Origin: Candidatus Latescibacterota bacterium
Lineage (GTDB): Bacteria > Latescibacterota > UBA2968 > UBA8231
Assembly (NCBI GenBank): GCA_022827835.1
Contig: JAJEIO010000011.1
Span: forward strand, 1-40,672
Direction of reading: 5' to 3'
DNA length: 40,672 bases
The notes beneath the pieces are model-generated. The model was not told the DNA's origin, did not search any database, and saw only the letters and a list, made by a program, of their open reading frames with translations. A program made the translations under genes and the position numbers. Shown in pieces: positions 1 to 7,255 of this stretch. Numbering within the stretch: the stretch's first letter is position 1; each line of letters opens with the position of its first letter.

Positions 1-80
1 GCCGCTATCGCCAAGGCCGCGCGCTTGCGGTTGCGGCCCAAGCCGCGCCAAGCTAGTCGGAGCGTGCTGTTTGCGGCCAT
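1..80 (-). CDS. ABC transporter permease, N-terminal fragment (FtsX/MacB type)
   Basis: Reading leftward, an ATG at 80-78 opens a frame of 26 codons that runs off the window edge. The ATG directly abuts the TAG stop (83-81) of the LolA-like gene with no base between, so the two genes are almost certainly co-transcribed and translationally coupled. The visible peptide contains LAWRGLGRNRKR followed by small hydrophobic residues. This is the usual short, Arg-rich cytoplasmic start before the first membrane helix in FtsX/MacB-type permeases. LolA-like proteins of this kind are often found next to such permeases or RND-type exporters, which supports the call. Only 26 residues are visible, so the assignment rests on that motif and the neighbour. 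Confidence 0.6.
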   Translation of the reverse strand, partial: MAANSTLRLAWRGLGRNRKRAALAIA

Positions 81-854
81 CTAGCGCCTGCGCTCCAACT
101 GCGCCAAGCTAAAGAGGCTCTCGTCCAGCTCGACGTCGAATTCCACGTGCAAATAGGTCATCACCGTGCGCCGACCCTCCTCGCGCTCGGGCACAATCAC
201 AATCCGGGTGGGGATTCGCCGCTCCCCCATCTTTTTGATCTCTTCAAGCTGCATCGTGCGCGAGAGCCGCCCCTTGCGGTCGTAGTAGCGCACGAGCACG
301 GGCAACTGTTCTGCGCGCCCAAAGACGACCTCCACCCGCTCCCACAAACCCGGCACCTCGGGCTTGGCCGCGAGATCCACCTGCCAGCCGGGCGGCTCCT
401 CGCTCGGGCTGATCCCGGCGATCTCGTAGTCGTGGGCGTATGATGACTCGCGCACCAAGTCGTCGTTGGTCAGGTCGCTGCCCATCCACGCGCCCATCAT
501 CAGCGCGGGAGGCACGCGGATCGTGCGCGAGATCTTGGGCAGGTAGTTCCACAGATTGCTGCCGACCCGCAGCGTGGCCGTGCCAGCGTCGCGGGCGGGT
601 GCGTCAATGACGACTAGCGCCTTGTCCTCGCCTTGGCTCCAAGAGCGCATCTGCATCGTCCGCACCTTTTTCGGGCGCTCGACCTTAATCTCAATCCGCG
701 CCGCCGTGCCCGCAGAGCGGTATAGCTCATCGAACTGTTCCAATAGGGCCTGAGCCGCAGGCACGGTTTCTTGCGCTGCACTTGGTGCAGCGTAAAGCAC
801 CGGCAGCACGAGCAAGAGACCGAGCCGACCTCCTATGTTTTTACAGTTAGACAC
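81..854 (-). CDS. LolA-like outer membrane lipoprotein-sorting protein
   Basis: This is a 257-residue exported protein with an N-terminal signal peptide (hydrophobic stretch about residues 10-27, ending near APSAAQ). The motif MGAWMGSDLTNDDLVRES at about residues 118-135, and the preceding segment on a lipid-like cargo passing LWNYLPKISRTIRVP, are typical of the LolA-like family annotated as outer membrane lipoprotein-sorting protein (COG2834-like, PF17131-like). These are periplasmic half-barrel carriers of hydrophobic cargo. The start is a GTG at 854-852 with AAGGAG at 866-861, six bases upstream, which supports a non-ATG start. It sits directly upstream of an ABC permease, suggesting export of a lipid or lipoprotein. 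The true cargo cannot be read from the sequence. Confidence 0.8.
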   Translation of the reverse strand: MSNCKNIGGRLGLLLVLPVLYAAPSAAQETVPAAQALLEQFDELYRSAGTAARIEIKVERPKKVRTMQMRSWSQGEDKALVVIDAPARDAGTATLRVGSNLWNYLPKISRTIRVPPALMMGAWMGSDLTNDDLVRESSYAHDYEIAGISPSEEPPGWQVDLAAKPEVPGLWERVEVVFGRAEQLPVLVRYYDRKGRLSRTMQLEEIKKMGERRIPTRIVIVPEREEGRRTVMTYLHVEFDVELDESLFSLAQLERRR

Positions 855-1167
855 ACAAAACTCCTTAGATCACGCCTCGGCTGTAAAAAGACAAATTTCA
901 TATGGCGTCGCAAACAAACCGTCATCTGACCAAAACGAAGCATAGGGGCGATGAGGCAAAATTATCTCTCGTTACAATTCGTTACAAAGCAGAAATTCTC
1001 GGTTAATAGCGGAATTGTAGCATTAATTAGGTGTCCATGTCCGTGGAACTGGCGGGCAGATCGGTTCAGGTTCCAGCGATAGACACCGTACTGATCGAAG
1101 ATTAAGTTAGAAAGAATCAACGAAGTTCTGCCTTACCGCATCTCAGCATTTGCTACAGGAGGTTCCC
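855..1167. other. Intergenic region between divergent genes
   Basis: This 313-base AT-richer stretch separates the LolA-like gene (leftward) from the DUF4432-like remnant (rightward) and should hold promoters for both. I see the AAGGAG ribosome-binding site of the leftward gene (861-866), a 9-base tandem direct repeat (969-987) and the AGGAGG site (1157-1162) serving the ATG at 1168. A 22-codon frame from ATG 1037 has no ribosome-binding site and no recognisable similarity, so I do not call it a gene. No convincing -35/-10 pair stands out. Confidence 0.5.
969..987 (+). repeat. Tandem 9-base direct repeat, possible operator
   Basis: TCGTTACAA occurs at 969-977 and again at 979-987. The two copies are offset by exactly 10 bases, so they would face the same side of the helix. 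They lie in the AT-rich spacer between two divergent genes. Direct repeats at one-turn spacing are a common operator layout, but no regulator is encoded nearby and this could be chance. Confidence 0.3.
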
Positions 1168-1263
1168 ATGCCCAAGCTCTTCGGCTGCGAATGGAGCCGC
1201 AAGCACGGGACCTTGCAGTACATTGAACCGGGCGAAGTGCGCGAGTTCAACATGGAAAGAGGA
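1168..1263 (+). pseudogene. Collapsed DUF4432-like gene remnant (both ends joined)
   Basis: An ATG at 1168 with a perfect AGGAGG five bases upstream opens GC-rich codons. The first 12 residues, MPKLFGCEWSRK, look like the start of DUF4432 (aldose-epimerase-like) proteins. The next 20, with GTLQYIEPGEVREFNME, look like the extreme C-terminus of the same family. The roughly 300 residues expected between are missing, so this appears to be a gene that lost its middle in frame. The frame continues without a stop into the downstream AT-rich enolase gene, so a 32-residue foreign tag could be translated onto that enzyme. The family match is from memory of these terminal motifs and is not searched. 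The alternative is an unrelated chimeric N-terminus. Confidence 0.5.
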
Positions 1264-1272
1264 ATGAAAAAA

Positions 1273-2427
1273 ATGAAATCGCCTAGAATAAAGAAGATTG
1301 AAATAAAAAGAATTCAGTGGCAAATCAAAGATTGTGGACCTGGTACATATTCTTCGTGGATGACCTATAACCCAGGCGTGAATCTTTCAATGGGTAAATA
1401 CATGACCAGTATTTATACTGATCGTGGAGTCGTCGGATCCTATCCGATTAGCCATGATATTTCTCGCATTGCTCACGACTTATTGGGACGGAATCCGCTT
1501 GCAAGGGAAGAAATATGGCAAGATTTCAATAAGTTTCATCTAAATGGGATGCACGCATCTGTTGACATCATATTATGGGATATCCTCGGAAAAATGACGG
1601 ACCTCTCCGTATCTGAGTTACTGGGAGGATATAGAAAAAAATTGCCCGCTTATGCCAGTACGATGAACGGAGGAGAAGAAGGATTAAAAGGGGGCTTATC
1701 CACGCCAGAATCGTACGCCGATTTTGCCGAACAATGCTTAGAAATAGGTTATAAAGGGTTTAAGATCCATCCATTCCCTAGACCTAACATTCAAGATCAT
1801 ATAAACTTGATACACGCTGTGGCCGATCGAGTCGGAGGAAAGATGGATTTAATGCTGGATGCATTTAACTATTATTCAACATTTGCGGATGCTTTAAAAG
1901 TTGGAAGAGCCTGTGATGAAGCCGGTTTTTATTGGATAGAGGATCCTTATTTTGTTGGGGACGGCACGACTGAGAACGGACACCAGAGACTAAAAGAGTT
2001 TCTCGATACACCACTTCTTCAAGGGGAAAAAGTTACAGGAATCTCTGGAAAGATGAATATGCTGTTGTCCGGATCGACAGATTTTATCAGGGGCAATGTA
2101 AATGGAGATGGAATCACCGGAACGAAGAAACTGGCGTCAGCGGCTGAAACGATAGGCGCAGATATTGAAATTCACGGAGTTGGCCCAGCGCAAAGACATG
2201 TGATGTCTGCCATAGGTAATTCGAATTATTATGAAATGGTTTGGGTCCATCCCGATATAGAATGCCTGCAGCTGACTTCTGACATTTTTCTCGAAGGATA
2301 TGAGGATGGTCTTGAAGCGGTGGATGCAGATGGTAATGTAGATGTACCAGATGGACCCGGGATGGGCGTAGAGTGGAATTGGGATGCAATTAATAAAATG
2401 ACTGTAGAAACAAAGATTATCGACTAA
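1273..2427 (+). CDS. Enolase-superfamily (mandelate racemase/muconate lactonizing type) enzyme, AT-rich, probably acquired
   Basis: From the ATG at 1273 this encodes 384 residues of the MR/MLE branch of the enolase superfamily, which abstract a proton next to a carboxylate, most often to dehydrate sugar acids. Metal ligands are visible as D196, E223 (in WIEDP) and E252 (in QGEK). K164 lies in FKIHP, giving K-x-H rather than the common K-x-K, and D270 with H301 can form the Asp-His dyad. I chose 1273 because AGAGGA lies at 1258-1263, nine bases upstream, and because the open frame further upstream (TTG 1150, ATG 1168) is GC-rich and resembles a different family. Codons are strikingly AT-rich compared with all neighbours, and a transposase stub follows, so lateral transfer is likely. 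The substrate is unknown. Confidence 0.8.
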   Translation: MKSPRIKKIEIKRIQWQIKDCGPGTYSSWMTYNPGVNLSMGKYMTSIYTDRGVVGSYPISHDISRIAHDLLGRNPLAREEIWQDFNKFHLNGMHASVDIILWDILGKMTDLSVSELLGGYRKKLPAYASTMNGGEEGLKGGLSTPESYADFAEQCLEIGYKGFKIHPFPRPNIQDHINLIHAVADRVGGKMDLMLDAFNYYSTFADALKVGRACDEAGFYWIEDPYFVGDGTTENGHQRLKEFLDTPLLQGEKVTGISGKMNMLLSGSTDFIRGNVNGDGITGTKKLASAAETIGADIEIHGVGPAQRHVMSAIGNSNYYEMVWVHPDIECLQLTSDIFLEGYEDGLEAVDADGNVDVPDGPGMGVEWNWDAINKMTVETKIID

Positions 2428-2458
2428 AAAGCTCAAAAATCACACATGACGTATAAAT

Positions 2459-2474
2459 AAGTAAGTGGTTACTT
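2459..2474. repeat. Small inverted repeat downstream of the acquired gene
   Basis: AAGTAA at 2459-2464 and TTACTT at 2469-2474 are perfect inverted copies around the four-base loop GTGG. The stem is AT-rich and lacks a following T run, so it is a weak terminator at best. It could instead mark an end of the inserted segment. Confidence 0.25.
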
Positions 2475-2591
2475 GATCCCATAATTCTATAGAAGCGTTT
2501 TTAAAACTCCCTTTGTTGTTCGGATTTGACGTTGGCGTATTCACCGAACACCTTCAGGTTTCGACCAAGAACCCTGAACGAAAGGTCTCCG

Positions 2592-2654
2592 ATGAGTACG
2601 CCGTATCAATATCCGACCGATATAACAGACGCGCAATGGCAGCGGCTGCGTCCT
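2592..2654 (+). mobile_element. IS5-type transposase N-terminal remnant
   Basis: Twenty-one codons from the ATG at 2592 read as the canonical start of IS5-family transposases of the DUF4096 type: a Tyr-Pro-Thr-Asp stretch followed by DITDAQWQRLRP. Directly after that proline the reading changes to an unrelated sequence that leads into the fabV ribosome-binding site, so the rest of the transposase (over 100 residues) has been deleted. The stub marks past mobile-element activity between the AT-rich enolase gene and fabV. The rest of the 2428-2730 spacer contains AT-rich sequence and no other gene that I can support. Confidence 0.6.
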
Positions 2655-2730
2655 TGCGGAGCATTTGCGCCCGACCGCAACGCGAATCATTATTTAATGG
2701 TTTGCCTTAATCTCAACCCAAGGAAATCTC

Positions 2731-3903
2731 ATGATCATCCAACCTAAAGTTCGCGGCTTCATCTGCACTACGGCCCATCCCGACGGCTGCGCTCGCGCCG
2801 TCCAGGACCAAATCGACTGGGTCAAACGCCAACCCTCCTTCGACGGCCCCAAGAAAGTCCTCGTCGTCGGCGCTTCGACCGGCTACGGGCTGGCGTCGCG
2901 CATTGCCACCTGTTTTGGCTCAGGTGCGGCCACGCTCGGAGTCTTCTTCGAGCGGCCCGCATCCGGTAAACGCACGGCAACGGCTGGGTGGTACAATAGC
3001 GCGGCCTTTCACGAGGCCGCGTGCAACGCCGGCCATTACGCCCGCAGCATCAACGGCGATGCCTTCTCCGACGAGATCAAGGCCGAAACCATCGCCGCCA
3101 TCCGCGAGGACCTGCAAGAAGTCGATTTGGTCGTTTACAGCTTAGCTTCGCCGCGGCGGATTCACCCGCGCACCGGCGAAAATTTCAGCTCCGTCCTCAA
3201 GCCCATCGGCGGCACCTACACCAACAAGACCGTCCACGTCCAGACCGGCGAGGTTTCCGACATCGCCATCGACCCGGCGAACGAAGAAGAGATCGCCCAC
3301 ACCATTGCGGTCATGGGCGGGGAAGACTGGCAGATGTGGATCGAAGCGCTCGACGCAGCGGGCGTGCTCGCCGACGGCGTTCGCACGGTCGCTTACACCT
3401 ACATCGGCCCTGAAGTTACTCACCCGGTCTATCGCGACGGGACCATCGGCCAAGCCAAGAATCATCTGGAAAACACGGCCAAGGCCCTCGACGAATATCT
3501 GCAAGCCAAAAGCGGCAGTGCCCACATCTCCGTCAACAAGGCCATGGTAACCCAATCGAGCGCCGCCATCCCCGTCGTGCCGCTCTACATCTCGCTGCTG
3601 TACAAGGTGATGAAGGAAAAGGGTTGCCACGAAAGCTGCATCAAGCAGATGCACCGCCTCTTCGCCGACAGCCTCTATGCAGATGCCTCCACCGACGCCG
3701 AAGGGCGCATCCGCATCGACGACCGAGAAATGCGCGAAGACGTGCAGCGGGAAGTCGCCGCGCTGTGGGAGCAAGTCAATACTGACAACCTCGAATCGCT
3801 GTCCGATATCGAGAGCTACCGCGCGGAATTTCTGGGACTTTTCGGCTTTGGCCTTCCGGGCGTTGACTACGCGGCAGACGTCGATCCCGAGCGGGGGCTG
3901 TAA
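2731..3903 (+). CDS. fabV: FabV-type enoyl-ACP/trans-2-enoyl-CoA reductase
   Basis: This 390-residue protein matches the FabV/Ter family over its full length (family about 400 residues). It is a cytosolic NADH-dependent reductase of the trans-2-enoyl thioester in the last step of each fatty acid elongation cycle. The start MIIQPKVRGFICTTAHPDGC is the family signature, the dinucleotide motif GASTGYG is near residue 48, and the FabV-specific active site Y-x8-K is Y234 and K243. The C-terminal FGFGLPGVDY is also typical. The ribosome-binding site AAGGAA lies at about 2720-2725. The 5' flank contains a deleted transposase, so the native promoter may have been replaced. FabV enzymes are known to be insensitive to triclosan, unlike FabI. 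Ter-type enoyl-CoA reductase is the alternative role. Confidence 0.93.
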   Translation: MIIQPKVRGFICTTAHPDGCARAVQDQIDWVKRQPSFDGPKKVLVVGASTGYGLASRIATCFGSGAATLGVFFERPASGKRTATAGWYNSAAFHEAACNAGHYARSINGDAFSDEIKAETIAAIREDLQEVDLVVYSLASPRRIHPRTGENFSSVLKPIGGTYTNKTVHVQTGEVSDIAIDPANEEEIAHTIAVMGGEDWQMWIEALDAAGVLADGVRTVAYTYIGPEVTHPVYRDGTIGQAKNHLENTAKALDEYLQAKSGSAHISVNKAMVTQSSAAIPVVPLYISLLYKVMKEKGCHESCIKQMHRLFADSLYADASTDAEGRIRIDDREMREDVQREVAALWEQVNTDNLESLSDIESYRAEFLGLFGFGLPGVDYAADVDPERGL

Positions 3904-3920
3904 CAGATGCGTCGTTGGCA

Positions 3921-4685
3921 ATGAAGCTTTATTGGCTCTTACTAGCGGCCCTATTCTGGCTGGCGAATCCCCTGTGGGCGCAAGTCGATATCGAAAGCCT
4001 GCGCCGGGACGATCAAGCGGGCTTTTTCGGTTCCGTGGCGATTGACCTGACGTTGCGGGCCGGCAATGTCGAGTTGTTCGAATGCGGTCCCGAGCTTTCC
4101 CTCAGTTACAGCCGCGCCGAGGACACGTTCATTTTTATCGGCTCAGGCGACCTCGGCTGGGAGGGTAAGGAGCGTTTCTCCAATGAAGCGCTGGCGCATC
4201 TGCGCTACGTCCGCGCCTTGGGCTCGCGGCTGCACGGAGAAGCCTTTGGACAAGTTAATTACGACCGATCCCGGCGCTTGGATTTTCGCGGCCTTGTCGG
4301 CAGCGGCATCCGTTTGGCTCTCATCGCCCCGGGCGAGTCGTCTTTTTGGCTAGGCTCATCGTTGATGTTTGAGCACGAGCAAAATGAGGTCACCGCAGCA
4401 GACAGTCATGCGGCTCAAACCTCTCTTGTCCGCTGGAGCAACTACTTGTCAGCGGATATCGAGCTCGGTGAAGCAGCCCAGCTAGCGGGAACGGCTTACA
4501 TGCAGCCCGCGGTGCGGCAATTCGACGACTATCGCGTTTTGTGGGACGTGGTCTTGAAAGTGTCGATCACCAAAGCGCTATCCTCGACTACGTCCGTGGC
4601 CTTCCAGCGCGATAGCGATCCGCTCCATGGAGTGGATGGAAGCGATTTTAGCCTAACAACGGGTTTAGCACTCGATTGGAATTGA
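3921..4685 (+). CDS. DUF481 (YdiY-like) outer-membrane beta-barrel protein
   Basis: From the ATG at 3921 this encodes 254 residues. A signal peptide (residues 1-20, ending LWAQ) is followed by alternating hydrophobic/polar strands typical of an outer-membrane barrel. The C-terminal part, with FQRDSDPLHGV and then SLTTGLALDWN, matches the DUF481 family (salt-inducible YdiY-like proteins), whose biochemical role is unknown. An in-frame TTG at 3915 would add two residues, but the ATG gives a cleaner signal peptide. No strong ribosome-binding site is visible. The gene starts 17 bases after fabV on the same strand and is probably co-transcribed with it. Confidence 0.7.
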   Translation: MKLYWLLLAALFWLANPLWAQVDIESLRRDDQAGFFGSVAIDLTLRAGNVELFECGPELSLSYSRAEDTFIFIGSGDLGWEGKERFSNEALAHLRYVRALGSRLHGEAFGQVNYDRSRRLDFRGLVGSGIRLALIAPGESSFWLGSSLMFEHEQNEVTAADSHAAQTSLVRWSNYLSADIELGEAAQLAGTAYMQPAVRQFDDYRVLWDVVLKVSITKALSSTTSVAFQRDSDPLHGVDGSDFSLTTGLALDWN

Positions 4686-4721
4686 GAGCACAACGATTCA
4701 CACTTAACTGAGAGGATTGAC

Positions 4722-6323
4722 ATGCTCGTCGGATACGTCAGCAATGAACGCTATGTCGCCTTGGCCGATATGCTGTTTGAGTTTCGCCGCGCTGGCCGGG
4801 TTGCAACGGCGCGCTCAACCATCTCGGGTGCCGTGTACGCGGATATCGAACCTGGAGAGTACGAAGTCGTCTTAGGCGGGCCGGGCCACGGTTCAAAGAT
4901 CGTCCACATGGAGGTGCGGCAAGACCAGCCATACCAGTTTCGCCTATTGTCGGACGGGCTGCTGGGCTATATGTGGCCCAAATGCGTGCGCGGTGGGGAA
5001 CAAGCCGAATTCCGGGTGCACGGGGTGGTCGAGTACGAACTGGAACTGTGGCGCTACGGCAGTGAAAAGGAGTTCATCTGCCGCATCGGCACTTTTGACG
5101 AGCACGGGCCGCGGGCCAATATGCAGATCACGCCCGACGGCGATTACACCCAGACTGGCGTGCAGTGGAATAAGCACGGGTATCACAGCAAAGCCCTGAA
5201 CCAATTCGTCGAGGCTCCCCAGCGCTCGGGGCTGTACTACCTGCACGCCCGCGACAAGGAAGGGCGCTTCTTTACCTTCCCCTGGGTCGTGGCACCGACC
5301 CAACCCACGGCACCAGTGGCCGTGCTGGCCTCGGATATCAACTGGAACGCGTACAATAGCTTTGGCGGCCGCAGTAACTACATCCACGCCGATTGCTTCC
5401 CCGCCACGCCGACCATCAACTCGCGCCTCGAACTAAAGCGCTACACCGAAAAAGAGCACCGCACGTACAATGCGGAGACGTACGCGCCATTGTCGCTGGA
5501 ACGACCCGACCCGTACAACCACATCGACGAGGACGAGGGTCTGACCGATCCCATTGCCGGCCGCCAAGGCTGCCACATGGCCGCGGCCGAATGGCGTTTG
5601 TTCGGCTGGATGGAGCGCCAAGGCATTGACTACGACTTATACGGAGAGACGCAATTTCACTTTGACCAAGTGCCACTCGACCAGTACAAGGTGCTGGTGA
5701 TCAGCACCCATCCCGAGTACTGGTCCCAAGAGATGTACTTCCGGCTCAAGAACTGGGTCTTCGAGTGCGGCGGGCGCTTGCTGTACTTGGGCGGCAACGG
5801 ACTCAACTGCGAGGTCGAATTCCTCGACGACCACCGCATCGTGTACCACAATACCAACTGGAGCCATTCCGAGCCCCAATTCGCCGCAGATGGACGGGAG
5901 TACGAGAGCCGCTTTGACTGGCGGGTGGAATCAGAGGCCAACTTATTGGGCGTGGTCTTTTCCTTCAGCGGCATAATGACCGCCGCACCGTATCGGGTAT
6001 TAGACGATACCCACTGGTGTTTTGCGGGAACGGGCCTGAAAAACGGCGATGTATTCGGCGAAAAAAGCCTGCATCAGCGCATACCGGGCGGGGCCTCGGG
6101 CCACGAAACTGATAAGATATCGCCGCAGTCGCCGACCAATACGCGGCTGTTGGCCAAGGGACTCAACCCAGACGACGGCGGTGCCGAGATCGTTGAACAC
6201 GCGACCGCCAGCGGCGGTGCGGTCTTTTCAGTGGGTTCCATCTGCTGGCCGGCTTCCATTTTGGTCGATGAAGCGGTGTCCAAAATCACGGAAAACGCCA
6301 TCCGCCGGTATCTGGCCGACTAG
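4722..6323 (+). CDS. N,N-dimethylformamidase large-subunit-like protein
   Basis: This is a 533-residue, apparently cytosolic protein without a signal peptide. From about residue 190 to the end it resembles the C-terminal domain of the large (beta) subunit of N,N-dimethylformamidase. Markers are SDINWNAYNSFGGRSNY at about residue 204, VLVISTHPEYWS at about 326, GGRLLYLGGNGL at about 347, and a late segment on asset VFSVGSICW. The family hydrolyses small amides at a mononuclear iron centre. The characterised enzyme is a longer large subunit (over 700 residues) paired with a small subunit. Here there is no adjacent small-subunit gene and the N-terminal part is shorter. GAGAGG at about 4710-4715 precedes the ATG. 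The substrate is unknown and the amide hydrolase role is by family only. Confidence 0.75.
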   Translation: MLVGYVSNERYVALADMLFEFRRAGRVATARSTISGAVYADIEPGEYEVVLGGPGHGSKIVHMEVRQDQPYQFRLLSDGLLGYMWPKCVRGGEQAEFRVHGVVEYELELWRYGSEKEFICRIGTFDEHGPRANMQITPDGDYTQTGVQWNKHGYHSKALNQFVEAPQRSGLYYLHARDKEGRFFTFPWVVAPTQPTAPVAVLASDINWNAYNSFGGRSNYIHADCFPATPTINSRLELKRYTEKEHRTYNAETYAPLSLERPDPYNHIDEDEGLTDPIAGRQGCHMAAAEWRLFGWMERQGIDYDLYGETQFHFDQVPLDQYKVLVISTHPEYWSQEMYFRLKNWVFECGGRLLYLGGNGLNCEVEFLDDHRIVYHNTNWSHSEPQFAADGREYESRFDWRVESEANLLGVVFSFSGIMTAAPYRVLDDTHWCFAGTGLKNGDVFGEKSLHQRIPGGASGHETDKISPQSPTNTRLLAKGLNPDDGGAEIVEHATASGGAVFSVGSICWPASILVDEAVSKITENAIRRYLAD

Positions 6324-6343
6324 GGGAAAGACGACTCCACAAC

Positions 6344-7090
6344 TCAATAGGTCGCCCGACCGCCGCTCACGTCAAAGCACTGGCCCGTGGCAAAAGTCGA
6401 TTCGTCCGATACTAGGAACAGAATGGTCGCCGCCACTTCTTCGGGGCGGCCCAAGCGGCCGAGGGGAATTTTGGCGGTCAAGAAATCGACGCGGTCCTGG
6501 TCCATGCCCTGCAATATCGGCGTGTCAATCAGGGCCGGAGCCACGCAATTGACGCGGATGCCGCAGTCCAAAACCTCTTTGGCTAGGGTCTTGGTAAAGC
6601 AGATGACGCCCGCCTTGGACACGGAGTAGGGAGCCATATTGGCGTTGCCCTCTTTGCCAGAGATAGAAGCCAGCGAACAGATGACCCCGCTCTGTTGCGG
6701 CAGCATATAGTGCAAAGCCGCCCGCGAGCACAGAAAGGTTCCCTTGAGATTGATGTCGAGGACGCGGTCCCAGTCCTCTTCGGCTAAGTCTTTGACCGGC
6801 GTGTCCGTGCCGACAATGCCGGCGTTGTTGACCAAGATGTCGAGGCCACCCAACTGATCGGCCACTTGGGCAAAGGCCCGGTCAACCGAAGCGGCCTGGG
6901 CCACATCGGCGGCAAGGCCAATAGTCGAACCACCCATTTCAGCAGCCGTCCGTTGCGCGCCATCGCCGTCGATATCTAAGATGGCCACCTGGGCACCCTC
7001 GGCGGCGAGGCGCAGAGCAATGGCGCGGCCTATGCCGCGCGCGGCACCGGTGACGATGGCGTTTTTTCCCTTGAGGGGTTGTGGGTCCAT
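6344..7090 (-). CDS. Short-chain dehydrogenase/reductase (SDR), FabG-like
   Basis: This 248-residue classical SDR has the Rossmann motif TGAARGIG at residues 14-21, an Asp at the end of the second beta strand (in AILDIDG), which suggests NAD(H) preference, the NNAG motif near residue 90, the catalytic Ser in LASISG and Y-x3-K in YSVSKAG. The C-terminal GQCFDVSGGRATY is a common ending for sugar or polyol dehydrogenases of this group. It is transcribed leftward, converging on the dimethylformamidase-like gene with only 20 bases between the stops. It is divergent from the CRTAC1 operon and does not share its promoter. The substrate cannot be deduced. Confidence 0.88.
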   Translation of the reverse strand: MDPQPLKGKNAIVTGAARGIGRAIALRLAAEGAQVAILDIDGDGAQRTAAEMGGSTIGLAADVAQAASVDRAFAQVADQLGGLDILVNNAGIVGTDTPVKDLAEEDWDRVLDINLKGTFLCSRAALHYMLPQQSGVICSLASISGKEGNANMAPYSVSKAGVICFTKTLAKEVLDCGIRVNCVAPALIDTPILQGMDQDRVDFLTAKIPLGRLGRPEEVAATILFLVSDESTFATGQCFDVSGGRATY

Positions 7091-7255
7091 TTGGTTTTCT
7101 ATGCTCCCTAATTAGCGATAGATTAATCGACGCCAAAATTGGCGGACATCCTAGTGATTGAAGGTAGCCATCGCGGCGAAACCATTGCAGATTGACTTAC
7201 GTGGTTTTTGATCGGCGCGCAATCGCAGTTTTACGGCAATATTGAGGAAAAAGCA
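7091..7255. other. Divergent promoter region
   Basis: This 165-base spacer between the leftward SDR gene and the rightward CRTAC1 operon must hold both promoters. The clearest element is GAGGAAA at 7244-7250, just upstream of the ATG at 7256. I see no clear palindrome or -35/-10 pair. Confidence 0.4.

Noticed and set aside
1037..1105. Short frame upstream of the DUF4432-like remnant
   Set aside because: There is no ribosome-binding site and no recognisable similarity; 22 codons in this context are not evidence of a gene.
1150..1167. TTG 1150 as start of a 425-residue enolase protein
   Set aside because: The first 38-41 residues are GC-rich and resemble a different family, and a better internal ribosome-binding site and ATG exist at 1258-1275.
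3142..3921. Long antisense open frame (259 residues) opposite fabV
   Set aside because: The plus frame is an unambiguous full-length FabV with its active-site residues. The antisense frame has low-complexity Val/Asp/Gly composition typical of GC-rich shadow frames.
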